From: Piscicola geometra
Lineage: Eukaryota; Annelida; Clitellata; Hirudinida; Piscicolidae
Assembly (NCBI GenBank): GCA_943735955.1
Contig: CALSEQ010000048.1
Coordinates: forward strand, 400,001-464,000
DNA length: 64,000 bases
Direction of reading: 5' to 3'
Under the pieces are notes generated by a model. It searched no databases, was not told the DNA's origin, and saw only the letters and a list, made by a program, of their open reading frames with translations. A program made the translations under genes and the position numbers. Shown piece by piece: positions 52,401-64,000 of the stretch. Positions within the stretch are counted from its first letter, which is position 1, and each line of letters opens with the position of its first letter.

Positions 52401-55400
52401 CTCGTGTTCATCTCGTGTTCATCTCGTGTTCATCTCGTGTTCATCTCGTGTTCATCTCGTGTTCATCTCGTGTTCATCTCGTGTTCATCTCGTGTTCATC
52501 TCGTGTTCATCTCGTGTTCATCTCGTGTTCATCTCGTGTTCATCTCGTGTTCATCTCGTGTTCATCTCGTGTTCATCTCGTGTTCATCTCGTGTTCATCT
52601 CGTGTTCATCTCGTGTTCATCTCGTGTTCATCTCGTGTTCATCTCGTGTTCATCTCGTGTTCATCTCGTGTTCATCTCGTGTTCATCTCGTGTTCATCTC
52701 GTGTTCATCTCGTGTTCATCTCGTGTTCATCTCGTGTTCATCTCGTGTTCATCTCGTGTTCATCTCGTGTTCATCTCGTGTTCATCTCGTGTTCATCTCG
52801 TGTTCATCTCGTGTTCATCTCGTGTTCATCTCGTGTTCATCTCGTGTTCATCTCGTGTTCATCTCGTGTTCATCTCGTGTTCATCTCGTGTTCATCTCGT
52901 GTTCATCTCGTGTTCATCTCGTGTTCATCTCGTGTTCATCTCGTGTTCATCTCGTGTTCATCTCGTGTTCATCTCGTGTTCATCTCGTGTTCATCTCGTG
53001 TTCATCTCGTGTTCATCTCGTGTTCATCTCGTGTTCATCTCGTGTTCATCTCGTGTTCATCTCGTGTTCATCTCGTGTTCATCTCGTGTTCATCTCGTGT
53101 TCATCTCGTGTTCATCTCGTGTTCATCTCGTGTTCATCTCGTGTTCATCTCGTGTTCATCTCGTGTTCATCTCGTGTTCATCTCGTGTTCATCTCGTGTT
53201 CATCTCGTGTTCATCTCGTGTTCATCTCGTGTTCATCTCGTGTTCATCTCGTGTTCATCTCGTGTTCATCTCGTGTTCATCTCGTGTTCATCTCGTGTTC
53301 ATCTCGTGTTCATCTCGTGTTCATCTCGTGTTCATCTCGTGTTCATCTCGTGTTCATCTCGTGTTCATCTCGTGTTCATCTCGTGTTCATCTCGTGTTCA
53401 TCTCGTGTTCATCTCGTGTTCATCTCGTGTTCATCTCGTGTTCATCTCGTGTTCATCTCGTGTTCATCTCGTGTTCATCTCGTGTTCATCTCGTGTTCAT
53501 CTCGTGTTCATCTCGTGTTCATCTCGTGTTCATCTCGTGTTCATCTCGTGTTCATCTCGTGTTCATCTCGTGTTCATCTCGTGTTCATCTCGTGTTCATC
53601 TCGTGTTCATCTCGTGTTCATCTCGTGTTCATCTCGTGTTCATCTCGTGTTCATCTCGTGTTCATCTCGTGTTCATCTCGTGTTCATCTCGTGTTCATCT
53701 CGTGTTCATCTCGTGTTCATCTCGTGTTCATCTCGTGTTCATCTCGTGTTCATCTCGTGTTCATCTCGTGTTCATCTCGTGTTCATCTCGTGTTCATCTC
53801 GTGTTCATCTCGTGTTCATCTCGTGTTCATCTCGTGTTCATCTCGTGTTCATCTCGTGTTCATCTCGTGTTCATCTCGTGTTCATCTCGTGTTCATCTCG
53901 TGTTCATCTCGTGTTCATCTCGTGTTCATCTCGTGTTCATCTCGTGTTCATCTCGTGTTCATCTCGTGTTCATCTCGTGTTCATCTCGTGTTCATCTCGT
54001 GTTCATCTCGTGTTCATCTCGTGTTCATCTCGTGTTCATCTCGTGTTCATCTCGTGTTCATCTCGTGTTCATCTCGTGTTCATCTCGTGTTCATCTCGTG
54101 TTCATCTCGTGTTCATCTCGTGTTCATCTCGTGTTCATCTCGTGTTCATCTCGTGTTCATCTCGTGTTCATCTCGTGTTCATCTCGTGTTCATCTCGTGT
54201 TCATCTCGTGTTCATCTCGTGTTCATCTCGTGTTCATCTCGTGTTCATCTCGTGTTCATCTCGTGTTCATCTCGTGTTCATCTCGTGTTCATCTCGTGTT
54301 CATCTCGTGTTCATCTCGTGTTCATCTCGTGTTCATCTCGTGTTCATCTCGTGTTCATCTCGTGTTCATCTCGTGTTCATCTCGTGTTCATCTCGTGTTC
54401 ATCTCGTGTTCATCTCGTGTTCATCTCGTGTTCATCTCGTGTTCATCTCGTGTTCATCTCGTGTTCATCTCGTGTTCATCTCGTGTTCATCTCGTGTTCA
54501 TCTCGTGTTCATCTCGTGTTCATCTCGTGTTCATCTCGTGTTCATCTCGTGTTCATCTCGTGTTCATCTCGTGTTCATCTCGTGTTCATCTCGTGTTCAT
54601 CTCGTGTTCATCTCGTGTTCATCTCGTGTTCATCTCGTGTTCATCTCGTGTTCATCTCGTGTTCATCTCGTGTTCATCTCGTGTTCATCTCGTGTTCATC
54701 TCGTGTTCATCTCGTGTTCATCTCGTGTTCATCTCGTGTTCATCTCGTGTTCATCTCGTGTTCATCTCGTGTTCATCTCGTGTTCATCTCGTGTTCATCT
54801 CGTGTTCATCTCGTGTTCATCTCGTGTTCATCTCGTGTTCATCTCGTGTTCATCTCGTGTTCATCTCGTGTTCATCTCGTGTTCATCTCGTGTTCATCTC
54901 GTGTTCATCTCGTGTTCATCTCGTGTTCATCTCGTGTTCATCTCGTGTTCATCTCGTGTTCATCTCGTGTTCATCTCGTGTTCATCTCGTGTTCATCTCG
55001 TGTTCATCTCGTGTTCATCTCGTGTTCATCTCGTGTTCATCTCGTGTTCATCTCGTGTTCATCTCGTGTTCATCTCGTGTTCATCTCGTGTTCATCTCGT
55101 GTTCATCTCGTGTTCATCTCGTGTTCATCTCGTGTTCATCTCGTGTTCATCTCGTGTTCATCTCGTGTTCATCTCGTGTTCATCTCGTGTTCATCTCGTG
55201 TTCATCTCGTGTTCATCTCGTGTTCATCTCGTGTTCATCTCGTGTTCATCTCGTGTTCATCTCGTGTTCATCTCGTGTTCATCTCGTGTTCATCTCGTGT
55301 TCATCTCGTGTTCATCTCGTGTTCATCTCGTGTTCATCTCGTGTTCATCTCGTGTTCATCTCGTGTTCATCTCGTGTTCATCTCGTGTTCATCTCGTGTT

Positions 55401-56106
55401 CATCTCGTGTTCATCTCGTGTTCATCTCGTGTTCATCTCGTGTTCATCTCGTGTTCATCTCGTGTTCATCTCGTGTTCATCTCGTGTTCATCTCGTGTTC
55501 ATCTCGTGTTCATCTCGTGTTCATCTCGTGTTCATCTCGTGTTCATCTCGTGTTCATCTCGTGTTCATCTCGTGTTCATCTCGTGTTCATCTCGTGTTCA
55601 TCTCGTGTTCATCTCGTGTTCATCTCGTGTTCATCTCGTGTTCATCTCGTGTTCATCTCGTGTTCATCTCGTGTTCATCTCGTGTTCATCTCGTGTTCAT
55701 CTCGTGTTCATCTCGTGTTCATCTCGTGTTCATCTCGTGTTCATCTCGTGTTCATCTCGTGTTCATCTCGTGTTCATCTCGTGTTCATCTCGTGTTCATC
55801 TCGTGTTCATCTCGTGTTCATCTCGTGTTCATCTCGTGTTCATCTCGTGTTCATCTCGTGTTCATCTCGTGTTCATCTCGTGTTCATCTCGTGTTCATCT
55901 CGTGTTCATCTCGTGTTCATCTCGTGTTCATCTCGTGTTCATCTCGTGTTCATCTCGTGTTCATCTCGTGTTCATCTCGTGTTCATCTCGTGTTCATCTC
56001 GTGTTCATCTCGTGTTCATCTCGTGTTCATCTCGTGTTCATTTCGTGTTCATCTCGTGTTCATCTCGTGTATCTCGTGTTCATTCTCGTGTTCATCTCGT
56101 GTTCAT
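43458..56106. repeat. 11-bp satellite, block S3 (about 1,150 units)
   Basis: The longest block. A cluster of indels and substitutions lies at 44320-44960 (units such as ATCCTCGTGTC, CGTGGTTC, CTCCGTG, CTCGTGTCG). Isolated variants occur near 45962, 46858 and 51472, and several in the last 70 bp. The intervening thousands of bases look perfect. Confidence 0.99.
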
Positions 56107-56757
56107 CTCTGTTGATAGCCTAGACGGCTGCTTTCTCTGTTTCCCTCGCCGGAAATTTTCCATTATTGTTAATGTTTTTAACATTTTTTTCAAAGTTTTT
56201 ACCATTCTTTTTAAAGTTTTTAACATTCTTTTTAAAGTTTTTAACATTCTTTTTAAAGTTTTTAACATTCTTTTTAAAGTTTTTAACAGTCTTTTTAAAG
56301 TTTTTAACATTCTTTTTGAAGTTTTTAACATTCTTTTTTAAAGTTTTTAACATTCTTTTTAAAGTTTTTAACATTCTTTTTAAAGTTTTTAACATTCTTT
56401 TTAAAGTTTTTAACATTCTTTTTAAAGTTTTTAACATTCTTTTTAAAGTTTTTAACATTCTTTTTAAAGTTTTTAACATTCTTTTCAAAGTTTTCAACAT
56501 TCTTTTTAATGTTTTTAACATTCTTTTCAAAGTTTTTAACATTCTTTTTAAAGTTTTTAACATTCTTTTCAAAGTTTTTAACATTCTTTTCAAAGTTTTT
56601 AACATTCTTTTTAAAGTTTTTAACATTCTTTTTAAAGTTTTTAACAGTCTTTTTAAAGTTTTTAACATTCTTTTCAAAGTTTTTAACATTCTTTTTAATG
56701 TTTTTAACATTCTTATTAAAGTTTTTAACATTCTTTTCAAAGTTTTTAACATTCTCA
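56107..56757. repeat. cassette 3: unique spacer plus 21-bp array
   Basis: Same spacer. The array of about 28 units begins like cassettes 1 and 2, then has one extra T near 56339 that shifts the minus-strand frame, and a different arrangement afterwards (a second CAGTC unit near 56646, a TTATTAAAG unit near 56712). Confidence 0.96.
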
Positions 56758-57336
56758 TGTTCATCTCGTGTTCATCTCGTGTTCATCTCGTGTTCATCTC
56801 GTGTTCATCTCGTGTTCATCTCGTGTTCATCTCGTGTTCATCTCGTGTTCATCTCGTGTTCATCTCGTGTTCATCTCGTGTTCATCTCGTGTTCATCTCG
56901 TGTTCATCTCGTGTTCATCTCGTGTTCATCTCGTGTTCATCTCGTGTTCATCTCGTGTTCATCTCGTGTTCATCTCGTGTTCATCTCGTGTTCATTTCGT
57001 GTTCATCTCGTGTTCATCTCGTGTTCATCTCGTGTTCATCTCGTGTTCATCTCGTGTTCATCTCGTGTTCATCTCGTGTTCATCTCGTGTTCATCTCGTG
57101 TTCATCTCGTGTTCATCTCGTGTTCATCTCGTGTTCATCTCGTGTTCATCTCGTGTTCATCTCGTGTTCATCTCGTGTTCATCTCGTGTTCATCTCGTGT
57201 TCATCTCGTGTTCATCTCGTGTTCATCTCGTGTTCATCTCGTGTTCATCTCGTGTTCATCTCGTGTTCATCTCGTGTTCATCTCGTGTTCATCTCGTGTT
57301 CATCTCGTGTTCATCTCGTGTTCATCTCGTGTTCAT
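56758..57336. repeat. 11-bp satellite, block S4 (about 53 units)
   Basis: Short block between cassettes 3 and 4. One TTCATTTCGTG variant near 56995. Confidence 0.98.
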
Positions 57337-57940
57337 CTCTGTTGATAGCCTAGACGGCTGCTTTCTCTGTTTCCCTCGCCGGAAATTTTCCATTATTGTT
57401 AATGTTTTTAACATTTTTTTCAAAGTTTTTACCATTCTTTTTAAAGTTTTTAACATTCTTTTTAAAGTTTTTAACATTCTTTTTAAAGTTTTTAACATTC
57501 TTTTTAAAGTTTTTAACAGTCTTTTTAAAGTTTTTAACATTCTTTTTGAAGTTTTTAACATTCTTTTTAAAGTTTTTAACATTCTTTTTAAAGTTTTTAA
57601 CATTCTTTTTAAAGTTTTTAACATTCTTTTCAAAGTTTTCAACATTTTTTTAAATGTTTTTAACATTCTTTTCAAAGTTTTTAACATTCTTTTTAAAGTT
57701 TTTAACATTCTTTTCAAAGTTTTTAACATTCTTTTTAAAGTTTTTAACATTCTTTTTGAAGTTTTTAACATTCTTTTCAAAGTTTTCAACATTCTTTTTA
57801 ATGTTTTTAACATTCTTTTCAAAGTTTTAACATTCTTTCTAAAGTTTTTAACATTCTTTTTAAAGTTTTTAACATTCTTTTTAAAGTTTTTAACATTCTT
57901 TTTAAAGTTTTTAACATTCTTTTTAAAGTTTTTAACATTC
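57337..57940. repeat. cassette 4: unique spacer plus 21-bp array
   Basis: Same spacer and a 21-bp array that follows the order of cassettes 1 and 2 but stops early, joining the satellite at ACATTC|TTCATCTCG instead of ACATTCTCA|TG. The joint has TTC microhomology. Confidence 0.96.
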
Positions 57941-60900
57941 TTCATCTCGTGTTCATCTCGTGTTCATCTCGTGTTCATCTCGTGTTCATCTCGTGTTCAT
58001 CTCGTGTTCATCTCGTGTTCATCTCGTGTTCATCTCGTGTTCATCTCGTGTTCATCTCGTGTTCATCTCGTGTTCATCTCGTGTTCATCTCGTGTTCATC
58101 TCGTGTTCATCTCGTGTTCATCTCGTGTTCATCTCGTGTTCATCTCGTGTTCATCTCGTGTTCATCTCGTGTTCATCTCGTGTTCATCTCGTGTTCATCT
58201 CGTGTTCATCTCGTGTTCATCTCGTGTTCATCTCGTGTTCATCTCGTGTTCATCTCGTGTTCATCTCGTGTTCATCTCGTGTTCATCTCGTGTTCATCTC
58301 GTGTTCATCTCGTGTTCATCTCGTGTTCATCTCGTGTTCATCTCGTGTTCATCTCGTGTTCATCTCGTGTTCATCTCGTGTTCATCTCGTGTTCATCTCG
58401 TGTTCATCTCGTGTTCATCTCGTGTTCATCTCGTGTTCATCTCGTGTTCATCTCGTGTTCATCTCGTGTTCATCTCGTGTTCATCTCGTGTTCATCTCGT
58501 GTTCATCTCGTGTTCATCTCGTGTTCATCTCGTGTTCATCTCGTGTTCATCTCGTGTTCATCTCGTGTTCATCTCGTGTTCATCTCGTGTTCATCTCGTG
58601 TTCATCTCGTGTTCATCTCGTGTTCATCTCGTGTTCATCTCGTGTTCATCTCGTGTTCATCTCGTGTTCATCTCGTGTTCATCTCGTGTTCATCTCGTGT
58701 TCATCTCGTGTTCATCTCGTGTTCATCTCGTGTTCATCTCGTGTTCATCTCGTGTTCATCTCGTGTTCATCTCGTGTTCATCTCGTGTTCATCTCGTGTT
58801 CATCTCGTGTTCATCTCGTGTTCATCTCGTGTTCATCTCGTGTTCATCTCGTGTTCATCTCGTGTTCATCTCGTGTTCATCTCGTGTTCATCTCGTGTTC
58901 ATCTCGTGTTCATCTCGTGTTCATCTCGTGTTCATCTCGTGTTCATCTCGTGTTCATCTCGTGTTCATCTCGTGTTCATCTCGTGTTCATCTCGTGTTCA
59001 TCTCGTGTTCATCTCGTGTTCATCTCGTGTTCATCTCGTGTTCATCTCGTGTTCATCTCGTGTTCATCTCGTGTTCATCTCGTGTTCATCTCGTGTTCAT
59101 CTCGTGTTCATCTCGTGTTCATCTCGTGTTCATCTCGTGTTCATCTCGTGTTCATCTCGTGTTCATCTCGTGTTCATCTCGTGTTCATCTCGTGTTCATC
59201 TCGTGTTCATCTCGTGTTCATCTCGTGTTCATCTCGTGTTCATCTCGTGTTCATCTCGTGTTCATCTCGTGTTCATCTCGTGTTCATCTCGTGTTCATCT
59301 CGTGTTCATCTCGTGTTCATCTCGTGTTCATCTCGTGTTCATCTCGTGTTCATCTCGTGTTCATCTCGTGTTCATCTCGTGTTCATCTCGTGTTCATCTC
59401 GTGTTCATCTCGTGTTCATCTCGTGTTCATCTCGTGTTCATCTCGTGTTCATCTCGTGTTCATCTCGTGTTCATCTCGTGTTCATCTCGTGTTCATCTCG
59501 TGTTCATCTCGTGTTCATCTCGTGTTCATCTCGTGTTCATCTCGTGTTCATCTCGTGTTCATCTCGTGTTCATCTCGTGTTCATCTCGTGTTCATCTCGT
59601 GTTCATCTCGTGTTCATCTCGTGTTCATCTCGTGTTCATCTCGTGTTCATCTCGTGTTCATCTCGTGTTCATCTCGTGTTCATCTCGTGTTCATCTCGTG
59701 TTCATCTCGTGTTCATCTCGTGTTCATCTCGTGTTCATCTCGTGTTCATCTCGTGTTCATCTCGTGTTCATCTCGTGTTCATCTCGTGTTCATCTCGTGT
59801 TCATCTCGTGTTCATCTCGTGTTCATCTCGTGTTCATCTCGTGTTCATCTCGTGTTCATCTCGTGTTCATCTCGTGTTCATCTCGTGTTCATCTCGTGTT
59901 CATCTCGTGTTCATCTCGTGTTCATCTCGTGTTCATCTCGTGTTCATCTCGTGTTCATCTCGTGTTCATCTCGTGTTCATCTCGTGTTCATCTCGTGTTC
60001 ATCTCGTGTTCATCTCGTGTTCATCTCGTGTTCATCTCGTGTTCATCTCGTGTTCATCTCGTGTTCATCTCGTGTTCATCTCGTGTTCATCTCGTGTTCA
60101 TCTCGTGTTCATCTCGTGTTCATCTCGTGTTCATCTCGTGTTCATCTCGTGTTCATCTCGTGTTCATCTCGTGTTCATCTCGTGTTCATCTCGTGTTCAT
60201 CTCGTGTTCATCTCGTGTTCATCTCGTGTTCATCTCGTGTTCATCTCGTGTTCATCTCGTGTTCATCTCGTGTTCATCTCGTGTTCATCTCGTGTTCATC
60301 TCGTGTTCATCTCGTGTTCATCTCGTGTTCATCTCGTGTTCATCTCGTGTTCATCTCGTGTTCATCTCGTGTTCATCTCGTGTTCATCTCGTGTTCATCT
60401 CGTGTTCATCTCGTGTTCATCTCGTGTTCATCTCGTGTTCATCTCGTGTTCATCTCGTGTTCATCTCGTGTTCATCTCGTGTTCATCTCGTGTTCATCTC
60501 GTGTTCATCTCGTGTTCATCTCGTGTTCATCTCGTGTTCATCTCGTGTTCATCTCGTGTTCATCTCGTGTTCATCTCGTGTTCATCTCGTGTTCATCTCG
60601 TGTTCATCTCGTGTTCATCTCGTGTTCATCTCGTGTTCATCTCGTGTTCATCTCGTGTTCATCTCGTGTTCATCTCGTGTTCATCTCGTGTTCATCTCGT
60701 GTTCATCTCGTGTTCATCTCGTGTTCATCTCGTGTTCATCTCGTGTTCATCTCGTGTTCATCTCGTGTTCATCTCGTGTTCATCTCGTGTTCATCTCGTG
60801 TTCATCTCGTGTTCATCTCGTGTTCATCTCGTGTTCATCTCGTGTTCATCTCGTGTTCATCTCGTGTTCATCTCGTGTTCATCTCGTGTTCATCTCGTGT

Positions 60901-63900
60901 TCATCTCGTGTTCATCTCGTGTTCATCTCGTGTTCATCTCGTGTTCATCTCGTGTTCATCTCGTGTTCATCTCGTGTTCATCTCGTGTTCATCTCGTGTT
61001 CATCTCGTGTTCATCTCGTGTTCATCTCGTGTTCATCTCGTGTTCATCTCGTGTTCATCTCGTGTTCATCTCGTGTTCATCTCGTGTTCATCTCGTGTTC
61101 ATCTCGTGTTCATCTCGTGTTCATCTCGTGTTCATCTCGTGTTCATCTCGTGTTCATCTCGTGTTCATCTCGTGTTCATCTCGTGTTCATCTCGTGTTCA
61201 TCTCGTGTTCATCTCGTGTTCATCTCGTGTTCATCTCGTGTTCATCTCGTGTTCATCTCGTGTTCATCTCGTGTTCATCTCGTGTTCATCTCGTGTTCAT
61301 CTCGTGTTCATCTCGTGTTCATCTCGTGTTCATCTCGTGTTCATCTCGTGTTCATCTCGTGTTCATCTCGTGTTCATCTCGTGTTCATCTCGTGTTCATC
61401 TCGTGTTCATCTCGTGTTCATCTCGTGTTCATCTCGTGTTCATCTCGTGTTCATCTCGTGTTCATCTCGTGTTCATCTCGTGTTCATCTCGTGTTCATCT
61501 CGTGTTCATCTCGTGTTCATCTCGTGTTCATCTCGTGTTCATCTCGTGTTCATCTCGTGTTCATCTCGTGTTCATCTCGTGTTCATCTCGTGTTCATCTC
61601 GTGTTCATCTCGTGTTCATCTCGTGTTCATCTCGTGTTCATCTCGTGTTCATCTCGTGTTCATCTCGTGTTCATCTCGTGTTCATCTCGTGTTCATCTCG
61701 TGTTCATCTCGTGTTCATCTCGTGTTCATCTCGTGTTCATCTCGTGTTCATCTCGTGTTCATCTCGTGTTCATCTCGTGTTCATCTCGTGTTCATCTCGT
61801 GTTCATCTCGTGTTCATCTCGTGTTCATCTCGTGTTCATCTCGTGTTCATCTCGTGTTCATCTCGTGTTCATCTCGTGTTCATCTCGTGTTCATCTCGTG
61901 TTCATCTCGTGTTCATCTCGTGTTCATCTCGTGTTCATCTCGTGTTCATCTCGTGTTCATCTCGTGTTCATCTCGTGTTCATCTCGTGTTCATCTCGTGT
62001 TCATCTCGTGTTCATCTCGTGTTCATCTCGTGTTCATCTCGTGTTCATCTCGTGTTCATCTCGTGTTCATCTCGTGTTCATCTCGTGTTCATCTCGTGTT
62101 CATCTCGTGTTCATCTCGTGTTCATCTCGTGTTCATCTCGTGTTCATCTCGTGTTCATCTCGTGTTCATCTCGTGTTCATCTCGTGTTCATCTCGTGTTC
62201 ATCTCGTGTTCATCTCGTGTTCATCTCGTGTTCATCTCGTGTTCATCTCGTGTTCATCTCGTGTTCATCTCGTGTTCATCTCGTGTTCATCTCGTGTTCA
62301 TCTCGTGTTCATCTCGTGTTCATCTCGTGTTCATCTCGTGTTCATCTCGTGTTCATCTCGTGTTCATCTCGTGTTCATCTCGTGTTCATCTCGTGTTCAT
62401 CTCGTGTTCATCTCGTGTTCATCTCGTGTTCATCTCGTGTTCATCTCGTGTTCATCTCGTGTTCATCTCGTGTTCATCTCGTGTTCATCTCGTGTTCATC
62501 TCGTGTTCATCTCGTGTTCATCTCGTGTTCATCTCGTGTTCATCTCGTGTTCATCTCGTGTTCATCTCGTGTTCATCTCGTGTTCATCTCGTGTTCATCT
62601 CGTGTTCATCTCGTGTTCATCTCGTGTTCATCTCGTGTTCATCTCGTGTTCATCTCGTGTTCATCTCGTGTTCATCTCGTGTTCATCTCGTGTTCATCTC
62701 GTGTTCATCTCGTGTTCATCTCGTGTTCATCTCGTGTTCATCTCGTGTTCATCTCGTGTTCATCTCGTGTTCATCTCGTGTTCATCTCGTGTTCATCTCG
62801 TGTTCATCTCGTGTTCATCTCGTGTTCATCTCGTGTTCATCTCGTGTTCATCTCGTGTTCATCTCGTGTTCATCTCGTGTTCATCTCGTGTTCATCTCGT
62901 GTTCATCTCGTGTTCATCTCGTGTTCATCTCGTGTTCATCTCGTGTTCATCTCGTGTTCATCTCGTGTTCATCTCGTGTTCATCTCGTGTTCATCTCGTG
63001 TTCATCTCGTGTTCATCTCGTGTTCATCTCGTGTTCATCTCGTGTTCATCTCGTGTTCATCTCGTGTTCATCTCGTGTTCATCTCGTGTTCATCTCGTGT
63101 TCATCTCGTGTTCATCTCGTGTTCATCTCGTGTTCATCTCGTGTTCATCTCGTGTTCATCTCGTGTTCATCTCGTGTTCATCTCGTGTTCATCTCGTGTT
63201 CATCTCGTGTTCATCTCGTGTTCATCTCGTGTTCATCTCGTGTTCATCTCGTGTTCATCTCGTGTTCATCTCGTGTTCATCTCGTGTTCATCTCGTGTTC
63301 ATCTCGTGTTCATCTCGTGTTCATCTCGTGTTCATCTCGTGTTCATCTCGTGTTCATCTCGTGTTCATCTCGTGTTCATCTCGTGTTCATCTCGTGTTCA
63401 TCTCGTGTTCATCTCGTGTTCATCTCGTGTTCATCTCGTGTTCATCTCGTGTTCATCTCGTGTTCATCTCGTGTTCATCTCGTGTTCATCTCGTGTTCAT
63501 CTCGTGTTCATCTCGTGTTCATCTCGTGTTCATCTCGTGTTCATCTCGTGTTCATCTCGTGTTCATCTCGTGTTCATCTCGTGTTCATCTCGTGTTCATC
63601 TCGTGTTCATCTCGTGTTCATCTCGTGTTCATCTCGTGTTCATCTCGTGTTCATCTCGTGTTCATCTCGTGTTCATCTCGTGTTCATCTCGTGTTCATCT
63701 CGTGTTCATCTCGTGTTCATCTCGTGTTCATCTCGTGTTCATCTCGTGTTCATCTCGTGTTCATCTCGTGTTCATCTCGTGTTCATCTCGTGTTCATCTC
63801 GTGTTCATCTCGTGTTCATCTCGTGTTCATCTCGTGTTCATCTCGTGTTCATCTCGTGTTCATCTCGTGTTCATCTCGTGTTCATCTCGTGTTCATCTCG

Positions 63901-64000
63901 TGTTCATCTCGTGTTCATCTCGTGTTCATCTCGTGTTCATCTCGTGTTCATCTCGTGTTCATCTCGTGTTCATCTCGTGTTCATCTCGTGTTCATCTCGT
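57941..64000. repeat. 11-bp satellite, block S5, runs off right edge
   Basis: About 550 units of TTCATCTCGTG with no variant that I could see, up to the end of the window. Confidence 0.99.

Noticed and set aside
21265..64000. CRISPR-like regular repeats
   Set aside because: The repeats are contiguous 11-bp or 21-bp tandems without unique spacers, in a eukaryotic genome.
25300..64000. Telomeric repeat
   Set aside because: The unit TTCATCTCGTG does not resemble TTAGGG, TTAGG or other known telomere repeats. It is interrupted by cassettes and flanked by hAT and AT satellite.

Overview
The window looks like animal nuclear DNA, most likely from an invertebrate. It has a spliced gene with GT-AG introns, a hAT DNA transposon, non-LTR retrotransposon debris, a tRNA-like SINE fragment and very large amounts of tandem repeat. 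I see no bacterial or viral genes and no intact rRNA or tRNA. I cannot name the species.

Left part, 1 to about 16 kb: one protein-coding gene on the minus strand, read right to left and running off the left edge. About 23 coding exons (some 5.6 kb, roughly 1,870 residues) are collinear with the middle of BLTP1 (KIAA1109 / Tweek / LPD-3). This is the roughly 5,000-residue bridge-like lipid transfer protein that carries lipids between the ER and other membranes. The exons cover roughly the second and third fifths of the protein. The N-terminal membrane anchor and the C-terminal half are not here. The introns are unusual: most are made of tandem repeats that begin at, or a few bases from, the splice sites. 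One array of exactly 34 copies of a 44-bp unit splits a coding block and has no recognisable splice donor.

Middle part, 16.7 to 25.3 kb: an (AGT)n tract runs into a complete hAT element with 12-bp terminal inverted repeats and decayed transposase. A second, 3'-truncated hAT copy follows directly, separated from the first only by one 8-bp target duplication. A third copy sits inside a LINE reverse-transcriptase fragment at 23.3 kb and uses the same 8 bp. Copies 2 and 3 each continue into a 15-bp AT-rich satellite and then an 11-bp satellite, so this is a recent segmental duplication. Between them lie a LINE ORF2 tail and a 19-bp minisatellite that appears to have grown out of LINE codons.

Right part, 25.3 to 64 kb: almost pure 11-bp satellite (unit TTCATCTCGTG on the plus strand). 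It is interrupted four times by the same cassette, a unique spacer of about 62 bp followed by a 21-bp tandem array. In total about 36.4 kb (57% of the window, about 3,300 units) is the 11-bp satellite. It is stop-free in all plus-strand frames, which produces spurious open frames of thousands of codons.

The missing 5' exons of BLTP1 would have to lie to the right of the window. So either the satellite block sits inside a giant intron of an essential gene, or the gene is truncated or misassembled here.
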